64,000 nt of DNA from Oegoconia quadripuncta. Its lineage: Eukaryota; Arthropoda; Insecta; Lepidoptera; Autostichidae. The translations under genes were made by a program, and so were the position numbers. The notes under the pieces are model-generated. The model was not told the origin of the DNA. It searched no databases and saw nothing but the letters and a program-made list of their open reading frames with translations. Below, piece by piece: positions 1-8,966 of the stretch (position 1 is the stretch's first letter; every line of letters starts with the position of its first letter). Location: the NCBI GenBank assembly GCA_949316235.1, contig OX438752.1, positions 1,821,001 to 1,885,000 on the forward strand, given 5' to 3'.

Positions 1-91
1 CCTTTGAATTTTTATTTCTCAGGCATGCAGGTTTCCTCACGATGTTTTCCTTCACCGTTTAAGAGCAGACGGATTAAAAGCTCATTGGTAA

Positions 92-300
92 TTCAACCTT
101 GGCTCAATGTAAACAACATAAGGCTTACGAATCGGAGGTCGCAGGTTCGTTCCCCAGCGGGGTACATGTTTAGTTTGGTTGGTGGCAGGGCGTTTTAAAT
201 GTCCGCCTGGCTAGCTACCACCATCTTATCTAAATCTGCCGCCAAACAGCAATCTGACATGTATTCCCAGCCTTAACCTCATCCATTATGATCTACCTAT
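92..300 (+). repeat. SINE family 1 (tRNA-like), 3'-truncated copy
   Basis: It matches the head of the better-preserved copies at 22305-22636 and 55694-55995: a tRNA-like B box (gaggtcgcaggttcg) followed by the diagnostic block 'tccgcctggctagctaccac'. The 3' half is lost. The bases before it (about 1-65) are the reverse complement of a repeat at about 28805-28870. Confidence 0.75.
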
Positions 301-449
301 TATAAAATTAAATAATATGTTTATCTGTACTGTGTGTTTATCTTATGCGAGAGGAAGAAGGGATCTCCATATATATCAGATTTACTTAATGGAATGTAAT
401 GGAGATTAAATAGCGGTCATATGGAGTGGCAGGTTCCCAGAGTCTCATA

Positions 450-710
450 TAAATAAATAAATATCCTTAGACATACACACAGCGTCATCTAGTTTCACAG
501 TAAGCAAGTAGGCTTGTGTTGTGGATACCAAATGGTTGATATACTACATAAATACATTTTTTTTGTAAATAAATACTTCTTATAAATGAAAACATTCATA
601 ACTCGAGTACACATGTCTGTATTCATCACACAAACATATACCCCTAGCGGGATTCGAACCCGCAACCTTTTGGTATAGTGGTCAGAGTTGCTAACCACTA
701 CACCAAGTCA
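450..710 (-). repeat. SINE family 3 (tRNA-like), full copy
   Basis: Read on the minus strand it begins with a box-A-like 'tggtgtagtggttag' and a B box 'gggttcgaatcccgc', and ends in a TAAATAAATA-type tail. The same unit recurs at 3591, 5381, 17649, 22798, 30163 and 36912, always on the minus strand. The tRNA-like head belongs to the SINE and is not a tRNA gene. Confidence 0.8.
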
Positions 711-1022
711 TATGATTGTAAAAAATCCAACATGGCGCCCGAAAATTCAAAATGAGGTCTGCATCTAACCATTCCAACGAATCGCTTAACGTATTTTTAA
801 AATAGTACCTAGTAATCTGTTTAGTAATTAATATTATAATACAATAATTATAATTGTAAATAAATAAATATATACATAAGAAGCTCAGGGTCACGCAACG
901 AGCCACTGAGAGGGCTTTCACTCAAGATTGAATTAGGAATGGGGAAAACCGTAGAAAAACGAAAGTCGCCGACACACCGACTCACCTAATGCAAATGTCG
1001 ACACAGATATGTTAAATAAATA

Positions 1023-1418
1023 TTAGGTCCTTACCTATGAAATTGGCGTTTTGTATGAATGAAACATTTTTGTTTTTTTTTTTGGGAACGGCGAATTCAA
1101 ATTTAGCAAAACTTTGTGTGTATTATCGGATAACATTAAGTTAAGGATAGGCAGCGTTAATTTTTAAAAGTAACCGCTTTATAAAAGTTTCAGCGAATCT
1201 AAGAAATGATTATGGGAAGCACATGACAAGAGCTCTGTTCAATTTTTTTTTATTATGTGATTTAGCCCAGAAATTAAAAAATATTTCATGTGAAACCTTG
1301 AAATAATATTACATTTTTCAAATAAAAAACTAATTTGGATATAGCTTTGAAAATCGCAGGAATTGGTACATATGATCAACGAAGAAAAAAAACTCCAATT
1401 TCATAGGTAAAGACCCAA
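1023..1418 (-). mobile_element. Tc1/mariner-type MITE (family M)
   Basis: The termini TTAGGTCCTTACCTATGAAA and its near inverse (ttcataggtaaagacccaa) are flanked by TA. It has no transposase. Other copies are at 38903, 54735 and 57511. The TA target site suggests the Tc1/mariner superfamily; that assignment is inference. Confidence 0.75.
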
Positions 1419-1449
1419 TATAATGCTAACTTGGAACATTTCATTTCAG

Positions 1450-1816
1450 GTACGAGGAATACCCAACGAAACCCCCCCTATTTGTCCTCAACGGCTTCAT
1501 ATACACTCTCCTGGGCTTATACGACCTCCATATGACAGAAGGAGACCACTCTATTTCCCTCGCTAAGAAGATGTTCGACGACGGAATGACGTCACTCAAG
1601 AACCTCCTTCCACTCTTCGATACAGGCAGCGGAAGTTTCTACGACCTCAGGCATTTCACTCTTGGCGTGAGCCCGAATATAGCGAGATGGGACTACCATG
1701 CTACTCATGTGAACCAGTTATATCTACTTGCAGGTTTGGATAAAGACCCAGTGCTAATAAACACGGCGAAAAGGTGGGAGGGTTACATGCAAGGGAACAG
1801 AGCGGCGCATAATTGA
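1450..1816 (+). CDS. GLCE: D-glucuronyl C5-epimerase, terminal coding exon (partial gene)
   Basis: This is the C-terminal 121 codons of a heparosan-N-sulfate-glucuronate 5-epimerase. The enzyme is Golgi-resident and converts D-glucuronic to L-iduronic acid in nascent heparan sulfate. The exon begins after a clear acceptor (tttcatttcag at 1439-1449) with one base completing the previous codon, and ends at TGA 1814-1816. Family landmarks are visible: YEEYPT near the start, then FVLNGFIYTLLGLYD, then GSFYDLRHFTLG, ARWDYHATHVNQLY, and the terminal basic AAHN. The order and spacing match the C5-epimerase C-terminal domain of the animal proteins (human GLCE, fly Hsepi). The upstream exons must lie outside the window. 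Nothing in the exon is broken. The intron just upstream holds a mariner MITE and a SINE. Confidence 0.93.
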
Positions 1817-2930
1817 AAGCAATCAAATTGCTTCGTGTAACGCAATTGGTTTTGTTTGAGAAGCAATTGGATTGCTTGGGAATTTTTTGAGAAGTAATTG
1901 GATCGGTTGATGCGTATCCACACTAATCCATAACGGTTTCTTTGTTAACTTTTCACGAATAAATCACTGAATCGTTCTTATTGACATTTAGCTGAGATGT
2001 AGCCTAAGATCTGGAGATAGACATAGGCTACTTTAAATGAGGTAACACGAAAAACATGAGTAATGAAGCCGCGGAGGGTAAACCGGTTTAAGATAAAAAT
2101 GCAATTACATTGCTAGATATTATACCTACAATTGGGGTGATCGTATTCAACGAATTTGTGTAATTTACACAAAACTTGAGATAGTGCAATTGGTTTTGCT
2201 TAACAAACAATTGGATTCGTTGGTTCGTATTACGTGATGATGTTGCAATATGACTGCTGACTTAATTTAGAGATATATTCCTGATTGATCACGGGATAAC
2301 GCGTTATTGCCCGGGCCAAAATTGCGCCTTTGATGTTGGCAATGCTGTACTGTACGCATATAACACATGAACAAACAATTGAATTATTTATATACTTAAA
2401 CGGCTTTATACATTTACCACCATATCAGTGTATTAATAATGTAGTCCGTAAGTATTTATTTTTAGTAGGAATTATATAAATTATATAATTATATAAGGCC
2501 TAAATTTTGTTTACTTAAATACAACACTGTCTTAAATAGTGAATACTCTCTGTAAAAAAAATAATTATCGATAATGTTCAAATTATTATTAAATAAATAT
2601 TTGGGACAGTTACACCTGTTATCTAGTCCCAAACTGAGCGAAGTAATGATACTGGATAACGAACGAACAAATTTTATGATTTTTAAAATTTGAACAATAC
2701 CAGCCCCCGTAGCATGATATCGTTTATCGCGCGCGACGTAGGTGTGAGAGTGGGATAGTTGTATGTTTCGTCCAAGCGAATGAGCAGGACATATATTATC
2801 TCGCGCGACACGTTTATCGCCTGTAATGCTACTAATGCAGGTATAAAGCAACTGTGTTAAAAGTTAATTATCGTCGAAATAACTAAACAGATTTTCATCA
2901 AATATGGCTAAGAAAATTTTCCCTAGATTA
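1817..2930. other. Post-GLCE region with no recognised gene
   Basis: AT-rich 3'-flanking DNA. I see no ORF of credible composition. A short repeated motif (caattg with gattgcttg/gattcgttg, 1830-1890 and 2190-2230) recurs. The GLCE 3' UTR is probably within the first few hundred bases; aataaa occurs at about 1959. Confidence 0.5.
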
Positions 2931-2934
2931 ATCA

Positions 2935-3490
2935 AAACAAATCAATATATTTTATTTCATAGGATAAAATTGTCACTTGAAAACGTCACTATTAATATTA
3001 ATATTACATTATAGTTTAAATTTACTGCTCATTCACAAAGCTGACTCCCCAGAGAAGAACGAGCAAGAAACTCTAGGGTTGCTCTTTTAAACAGATTATG
3101 GGTTGCGATTTGATAATTATATGAATAATAAGACAGCTATATCCATACTTGCTTATCATTCAAATAGTCAGTGATTTAAATTTATTTAAAGGCAAATTTT
3201 GAATGTCTACTGGAACCTTATTATAAAAGCGTATACATTGCCCTTTGAAGGATTTACTAACTTTGTGAAGTCGGCTAACATAAACAGATAACTGGTTCTT
3301 ATTCCTTGTATTAACATTGTGCCTATCACTATTTTGAGTGAATAAGGTTATATTTCTTTTTGCATATAACAAATCCTCATAAATGTATTGAGATGCCATT
3401 GTTAAGATATTAATTTCCTTAAACTTATCTCTAAGAGACACTCTAGGTCCTAATTTATAAATGGCACGAATAGCACGCTTCTTCATTGCT
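2935..3490 (-). mobile_element. 5'-truncated LINE (LINE-A), RT C-terminal fragment
   Basis: The minus strand encodes a 108-residue remnant (RAIYKLGPRVSLRDKFKE ... [18 protein letters not shown]), typical of the extreme C-terminus of Jockey/CR1-like reverse-transcriptase ORFs. It is followed by a 3' UTR with 'gagaagaacgagcaagaaac'. The same 3' end recurs at 18110, 31980, 39866, 46560 and 50785. Confidence 0.75.
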
Positions 3491-3590
3491 ACCGTTCAGT
3501 GTCCACTCTATTTTTTTTTCTTAGTCAGAGATTTGTTTTATGTACACAAAATAGCCTTATAAATAATTATGTATGTTCATCCGTATCTAA

Positions 3591-3866
3591 ACAATAAATA
3601 AATAAATATCCTTGGACATACACACAACGCCATCTAGTTCCACATTGAGCAACTATAGGCTTGTGTTGTGGTTAGCAGATGGTTGATATACTACACAAAT
3701 ACATTTTTTTTTTGTAAATAAATTCATATTATAAATGAAAAACATTCATAACTCGGGAACACGTGTCTATATTCATCATACAAACATATGCCCCTAGCGG
3801 GATTTGAACCCGCAACCTTTTGGTATAGCAGTCAGAGTTTATAACCACTACACCAAACAGGTCATC
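3591..3866 (-). repeat. SINE family 3 copy
   Basis: Full-length minus-strand copy with tRNA-like head (B box at about 3795-3812) and an A/T tail of taaataaataaata type. A short fragment of SINE family 2 tail follows at about 3890-3960. Confidence 0.8.
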
Positions 3867-3987
3867 TGTATGCAATCTGGTATGCAGGCTTCGCGTAGTT
3901 TGTTAAATAATTGGTGTAAATGTCCCCAATATTTATTATTATCGCGCACAATTATTTAATAGTAGCTATGGCATTGTATAAGACTAA

Positions 3988-4292
3988 GGCCTGTATTAAG
4001 TAACCATTCTCAAGATTGAGAACAGTCTCAAGTAAACGTGTTGATTAATAAACCTAACTTGAGACCTGAAAAGCAGTACTCATTTGAGAGGTGCGCGTAT
4101 TAATATACGAAACTCAAGACTATCATTCATTCGCCGGTGAGGCGAATACTTGAGAAGTGATCTCAGCTGAGTAGACTTCAAGATTGGTTTATAAATTAGT
4201 ACGGAGCTTGAGATAGTGTCAACAGCTTAAGACGCATCTCGGTTGATACAGCCTCAAGACTTGTATTGAGATTGGTTTATTAATACAGGCCT
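3988..4292 (+). mobile_element. PIF/Harbinger-like MITE (family H)
   Basis: The ends are ggcctgtatta and taatacaggcc, flanked by TAA on both sides. Internal CTCAAG/CTTGAG motifs and 'ttaataaac' modules are those of the better copy at 43030-43361. Non-coding. Confidence 0.75.
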
Positions 4293-4429
4293 AAGAAAGC
4301 GTAAGATTTGACGTAAAATTCTTCGACTGGCAACTTCAATCAAATAAAAAACAGTGTATTGAAATCTCTGAGTACTGAAACATATGGAGATGCCCTACCT
4401 ACGAAAAAAGCGTGTATACCTAAACTTAC

Positions 4430-4627
4430 TGAGAAACAAAAATGGCACCTTTTTGTAGTGGTGCCCCACGGTACATCGATATCTTTTTAGATACATAATT
4501 TGTGTCTCATCGAAAACGTAATTGTTAAAATGGGACTTGTTAGCATATAATATGTGATTGTCTATTTCACTGACAAAAGAATTGAGATCTAAATGGATGC
4601 CAAGTTCTGTAGATATTCTCAGTTTCA
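4430..4627 (-). other. Weak exon candidate, unidentified
   Basis: A minus-strand frame open from about 4628 (KLRISTELGIHLDLNSFV ... YVFDETQIMYLKRYRC) ends at a good donor (ctca|gtaagt at 4430/4429). Acceptor-like AGs lie at 4607 and about 4640. I do not recognise a family. 'KSHFNNYVF ... LKRY' faintly resembles the second half of a THAP zinc finger, but the expected cysteine is absent. It may be a degraded gene or transposon. Confidence 0.2.
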
Positions 4628-5009
4628 TAGTTCGCGACTGTACATCGAAAAAGGAACTCTATATTTCTCTTCATTACACTTCACTCTTCACATTAATAAT
4701 TTGAATCTATCTAAGTAACGAGTGTTTTGTGAAAAATATCGACAAATTGCTGGTCTAATCCAATTTTCGCTAGAACCTCTGGAGTTTTGGAAATATTAAA
4801 GTGGCCTGGCAGGATGAGCTCTCATCTTGGCACGGCCAGCAATACACCCCTGTATCTTATAAACGGCTGACCGACAAGTTCTGAAATCTTGTCACAATTA
4901 TCGACAAATTCCGCTCAGACTCTAACATGATCTCAACTACAAAATGGTATTGTACCTATTTCTATATTTTGTCACTATGTAAAAGGGTGTTAAAACAAAG
5001 AGTTATTTG

Positions 5010-5380
5010 CAAATATATATTTATTTATACAGCAAGGGATATCAAAGATAATATTGAACGTTTTAGAATTCCATAAATATATACAAAATCTTCATTTCAA
5101 TAAATTTAAAGATACTCTAAAACAGAAACATATTAAGAAAGCTTTTTACAAACAATCCAATCAACAAAGATACAGAAAATGTTATCAATCAATCAATTAC
5201 GCTTTATTGTTTAAATAAGGAAGGTACATTTAATGATCTTATAGATACTATAAATTAGGCAGCCTTATCTCGGCGATCTCTTCCAGGCAACATACCATCA
5301 CGGAATGCAATACGAATAATTACTGTGGGTGACTGGCTGCATAAAATCAATTTTAAAATTAACATTATAATAATGATAAT
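5010..5380. mobile_element. LINE 3'-end fragments
   Basis: 5085-5165 repeats the LINE-A segment 'aaaatcttcatttcaataaa' on the plus strand. 5190-5350 resembles another LINE 3' end read on the minus strand (atcaatcaattacgctttat). Both are too short to code. Confidence 0.45.
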
Positions 5381-5650
5381 AATAAATAAATAAATATCCT
5401 TAAACATACACACAGCGCCATCTAGTTCCACTTTAAGCAACTATAGGCTTGTGTTGTGGATACCAGATGGTTGATAAACTACACAAATACATTTTTTTTG
5501 TAAATAAATACATACATAAATGAAAAACATCCCTAACTCGGGAACACATGTCTGTATTCATCATACAAACATATGCCCCTAGCGGGATTCGAACCCGCGA
5601 TCTTTTGGTATAGTAGGAGAGTTTCTGACCACTATACCAAACAGGTCGTC
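5381..5650 (-). repeat. SINE family 3 copy
   Basis: Minus-strand copy with B box 'gggttcgaatcccgc' (rc of about 5582-5598) and an AATAAATAAATA tail. Confidence 0.8.
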
Positions 5651-5694
5651 ATCATTTATAATCTTCATCACATTAATAAAACTTATATTATTTA

Positions 5695-5970
5695 GAACAA
5701 TTAGAGGTACTGACATTCATCTTAATATAATGTATAATAAAGAGCTAATTAAAGAAGTAGAGTCAACGAAATATCTGGGACTACATAGTGACAAATTCTG
5801 CAATTTGCATTCTGTTATCTGCCATATTGAAAATATATGTGAAAGACTGGACAAATGTGTAGTTGGTTTATGTAGATAAAGTAGTATAACATTGCAAGAA
5901 GTGGCACTGACAGTTTTCCATGGACGAGTATCATCCACCCTCAATTATGGACGTATAATATATGGGGTAT
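5695..5970 (+). mobile_element. Degenerate LINE reverse-transcriptase fragment
   Basis: Plus-strand translation gives an RT thumb/connection-like stretch (KEVESTKYLGLHSD, IENICERLDKCVVGLCR, a stop, then SSTLNYGRIIYG). This pattern is known from CR1/Jockey-type LINEs. The in-frame stop at about 5877 shows it is dead. Confidence 0.55.
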
Positions 5971-5999
5971 TTTTTCTGTCTTCTATTTTCGTCATGTAA

Positions 6000-6454
6000 A
6001 ATTTTAATTTTCTTCTTGTATTTTTCACATTTCATATTTAATTTTTTAATTGTTTTCAGTGTTGGGTCCTGAACCTGGAAATCAAAATGACACTTAAACA
6101 AATTAATTCATTAATGTATTTGTAGTGGACGTCTTTCGGCTGATTATGATATGATGATGAATTTTATTTTCATGTTCTATAAATACAGAACATGATTTCA
6201 GATAAAACTGATACTTATAAAATTGATTGTCCTGACTGATTATGATTACCAACGCCCAGACAAAAATACTGTATTTAGAAAGCTGAAATTTGGTAAGAAA
6301 AAGAGGGTGGCAAAGTTTGTAAATCTAAGCGAGCAAAGCTACGAGGCTGTTTGCTAGTAATAACTAAAAATTAAATACTCACTATAAAGATTCGTGACGG
6401 TAGGGCAACATCCCGGAAGGCCGTGAAGAGCAATCGAATGAAAATTGACCTCAC
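6000..6454. other. No gene recognised
   Basis: AT-rich DNA. A short RTE-like 3'-end motif (agtggacgtctttcggctgattatgat) lies at 6125-6150. Nothing else is supportable. Confidence 0.4.
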
Positions 6455-6524
6455 ATGTATCTTTAAATGTTCCATTCCTATTGCATCCAGCCACATTTTT
6501 CTTTTTCGATAATTTTTAGGCAAC
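6455..6524 (-). other. Possible THAP-like exon fragment
   Basis: After a good acceptor (tttcgttttag|g at 6525/6524) one minus-strand frame reads LPKNYRKRKMWLDAIGMEHL and ends at a GTGAGG donor. 'LPK...RKxMWLDAIG' resembles the middle of THAP zinc-finger domains. The flanking C2CH residues are not found nearby, so the call is tentative. Confidence 0.25.
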
Positions 6525-6782
6525 CTAAAACGAAAAAAAGCGGTATAGAAACATTACACAACAATTCACACTGGAAAACATCGATATGAAAAATGGCTTG
6601 AAGGGCAACTCTATCGACAAAAAGCAACTGTTTTAGACTTCCTAAAATAACTATCAAAACCCACAAAAATACGTAGTTTAAGCTAAATTCGTTATGAATT
6701 ATTCGTAAACTATTTATATCAAAGCAAAAACATATGGCTTTTGATGTATTATTTGGTATTTTTGCTAAATACTAATACGTAC

Positions 6783-6852
6783 CGGTGTAATTATATGTTT
6801 GGTCGATTTTCGCTTTTTTTGATGCCGTAACCAAAACACTGCTATTAGACAT
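6783..6852 (-). other. Candidate first coding exon of an unidentified gene
   Basis: On the minus strand an initiator-like TCAGT (about 6977) is followed about 125 nt later by ATG at 6852, then 23 codons (MSNSSVLVTASKKAKIDQTY...) and a consensus donor g|gtacgt. The reading phase does not join directly to the THAP-like exon at 6455-6524, so another exon would be needed. No family recognised. Confidence 0.25.
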
Positions 6853-7253
6853 GTTCCCTGTATTTTCTTTCACTTTATAATGAACTTTGGAACACGATAA
6901 AGTCACAAATTAAAACAATTCTGGCACAAAACACTGCAAAACAACTCTCGTTGACAGCCTACGTACCTGTCACACTGAGAAACAAAAATGTCAAACCGGC
7001 CGCAGTTAGGTATTTCTATGACGTGACTTTTTGGTATTGCCGAAAATAGTTCATACAAATATATTGTTGTCTCTTTTTACGTGGACTATTGTAGGTTAGT
7101 GAAAATGAGATGGCTATATGTTCATGATTACAATGTCGATTTCCATCATATTTGTATAACTGATTGTTCATATAGAATAATAGACCATCTCCATATGTTT
7201 CAGTACTCAGAGATTGAAATAAAGACATGGCTTAATGGTCTAGTAACCAAGCC

Positions 7254-7278
7254 AAAAAAAAAAAAAAAAAAAAAAAAA
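7254..7278 (+). repeat. Poly(A) tract of 25, probable retroposed 3' end
   Basis: An uninterrupted run of 25 A lies 30 nt downstream of an AATAAA (7218-7223), the layout of a retroposed cDNA tail. The preceding 33 bp (7187-7219) occur inverted at about 4361-4393. The source transcript is not recognised. Confidence 0.55.
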
Positions 7279-7487
7279 TGACCAAATGTCAAAATTGTGT
7301 ATTGTTAGGTTATAAGAAAAATATTGGTCGGTGTTCGGAGATTTGTTGGTTAACACGTGTTAGCGAAATTTATCTGCAAAATTCCGTCCGAATTACACTA
7401 AAAACTGTGTTGAGTCAATCCAATTTGTGTTGTGTTGTCCCTGGTAACTGGGTAAGTGTCTAACATAATTAAATAGGGCCTCCGACT

Positions 7488-8966
7488 ATGTCGGAGGCAG
7501 AGCCTCCTCCCAAACCGCCCGATCCTTCCCGGACCATCTTTGACTCCCAAGATGCATCCCTAGCGGAGATGCAGGACTTGACCCAGCTGAATCCTGAGCT
7601 CGGAACAACAGAGAAACGTAAAAAAAGAGTCGCTGAGTCTGAAATTCACTCCGAAAGCGCAAAAAAATCTAATGTTCCTCCTACCGCGTCTATTCAACAC
7701 GTATACTCCCACCCTAGTCTTGAAGACCATAAACGGTACTCGGATAATGACGACGGCCCCTTCCTTGTCCATGTGTTCAGAACAGAGCCCCACCCCAAAG
7801 CCGGCACAACAATCAACCCCATGCAGTTTGGACAATTCTTAGTTACAGCAGGCGTTAAGAAGATTACCCGACAGGGAATCAAAGCCGTAGGTCGCAACAG
7901 AATATCTGTAGAGTTTGAGTCCCATACGGACGCCAATAACTTTTTATCGAACCCTGTCTTGACCTCCAGCAAATTCGAAGCACTCATCCCCACCTTCAAT
8001 GTCACTCGAATGGGCATAGTTCGCGGTGTCCCCGTTGAATGGTCTATGAAGGAATTTGTTGATGCTGTGGATTTACCAACAGGATGTGGTATCGTCTTGA
8101 AAGCTCGTCGGCTAAACCGAAAAGCTTATCGGGATGATAGCTCAGTTGAATGGCTCCCAACCAGGACTGTGGTCTTAACTTTCAGCGGTCAGACCTTGCC
8201 ATCTAGGATTTTCTGCTTCCACACTGCCCTCCCCATAGAGACATACCAACTGCCTACAATCCAGTGTAACAACTGCTGTAGGTTTGGCCATGTTCAAGAC
8301 CAATGTAGATCAAAGCCCCGTTGCTACAAGTGTGCTCAACCCCACCTCGGAAGGAGTTGCTCAGTAACTTCCGACAAAGCCACGTGCCTGTACTGCTCTG
8401 GCAACCATTTTTCCACAGACAAGTCATGTCCAGAAAATTCCCGCCAAAAAGCGATAAAAACCACTATGTCTCAAGACAATGTCACTTATAATGAAGCAGC
8501 ATCAAGGTACCCCCCAGTGCGCCGCCCATATGCAGAAGTTGCCCGTGCTCTTTTTTCTCCACCTAGACCAGACGTCCATCTAACACCCTCGTTCTCTAGA
8601 ACCCAACCTCCACCTATTACTGAGCCCTCCTCGTCTCCCATACATTCCTACAGAAAAACAGTCTCTACCCCAATTAGAACCCGTTCATCCCCATCCAATG
8701 GATATGACAGAGCTGCCCATCAAGCTATTATCTCACAGCGTAATCTTCCTTCCCCCAACAATGGGGTAGTTATCCGCTCCCGGCAAGGTTCTGAACCTGT
8801 CAGCGATAATTTGATGGAATTAATGCTATCAATGCTCATCAATATGTTAAAAAAATTTAATGATTGCTCCCCACCGTCCAACGTTGCTGCCCTTATTTCA
8901 GAACTTTTCCAAACAATTAATAATGGATCAAGTCATTCAATGGAATTCACGGAGTCTTCGTCCTAA
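7488..8966 (+). CDS. LINE ORF1, gag-like nucleic-acid-binding protein
   Basis: A 492-residue protein expected to coat the element's RNA in a ribonucleoprotein particle. Residues 1-90 are acidic and proline-rich with a basic patch (EKRKKR, about 42-47). Residues 90-255 form the conserved gag-like region. Three zinc knuckles follow at about 260-314: CNNCCRFGHVQDQC fits CX2CX4HX4C, then CYKCAQPHLGRSC and CLYCSGNHFSTDKSC are spacing variants. The tail is rich in proline and serine. The start at ATG 7488 is the first ATG of the frame after the 5' UTR. The last 44 nt overlap ORF2 in another frame, so ORF2 is probably reached by reinitiation or coupled termination. No stop or frameshift is present. 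Confidence 0.9.
   Translation: MSEAEPPPKPPDPSRTIFDSQDASLAEMQDLTQLNPELGTTEKRKKRVAESEIHSESAKKSNVPPTASIQHVYSHPSLEDHKRYSDNDDGPFLVHVFRTEPHPKAGTTINPMQFGQFLVTAGVKKITRQGIKAVGRNRISVEFESHTDANNFLSNPVLTSSKFEALIPTFNVTRMGIVRGVPVEWSMKEFVDAVDLPTGCGIVLKARRLNRKAYRDDSSVEWLPTRTVVLTFSGQTLPSRIFCFHTALPIETYQLPTIQCNNCCRFGHVQDQCRSKPRCYKCAQPHLGRSCSVTSDKATCLYCSGNHFSTDKSCPENSRQKAIKTTMSQDNVTYNEAASRYPPVRRPYAEVARALFSPPRPDVHLTPSFSRTQPPPITEPSSSPIHSYRKTVSTPIRTRSSPSNGYDRAAHQAIISQRNLPSPNNGVVIRSRQGSEPVSDNLMELMLSMLINMLKKFNDCSPPSNVAALISELFQTINNGSSHSMEFTESSS

Noticed and set aside
6383..6524. Longer second exon running to the GTGAGT at 6382 in phase with the ATG exon at 6852
   Set aside because: The phase-compatible frame meets a stop (KEKCGWMQ then stop). 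Only the THAP-like frame is open, and it does not fit that first exon.
7560..8017. Minus-strand ORFs opposite LINE ORF1 and ORF2
   Set aside because: They are shadows of the retrotransposon coding frames with no recognisable domains.
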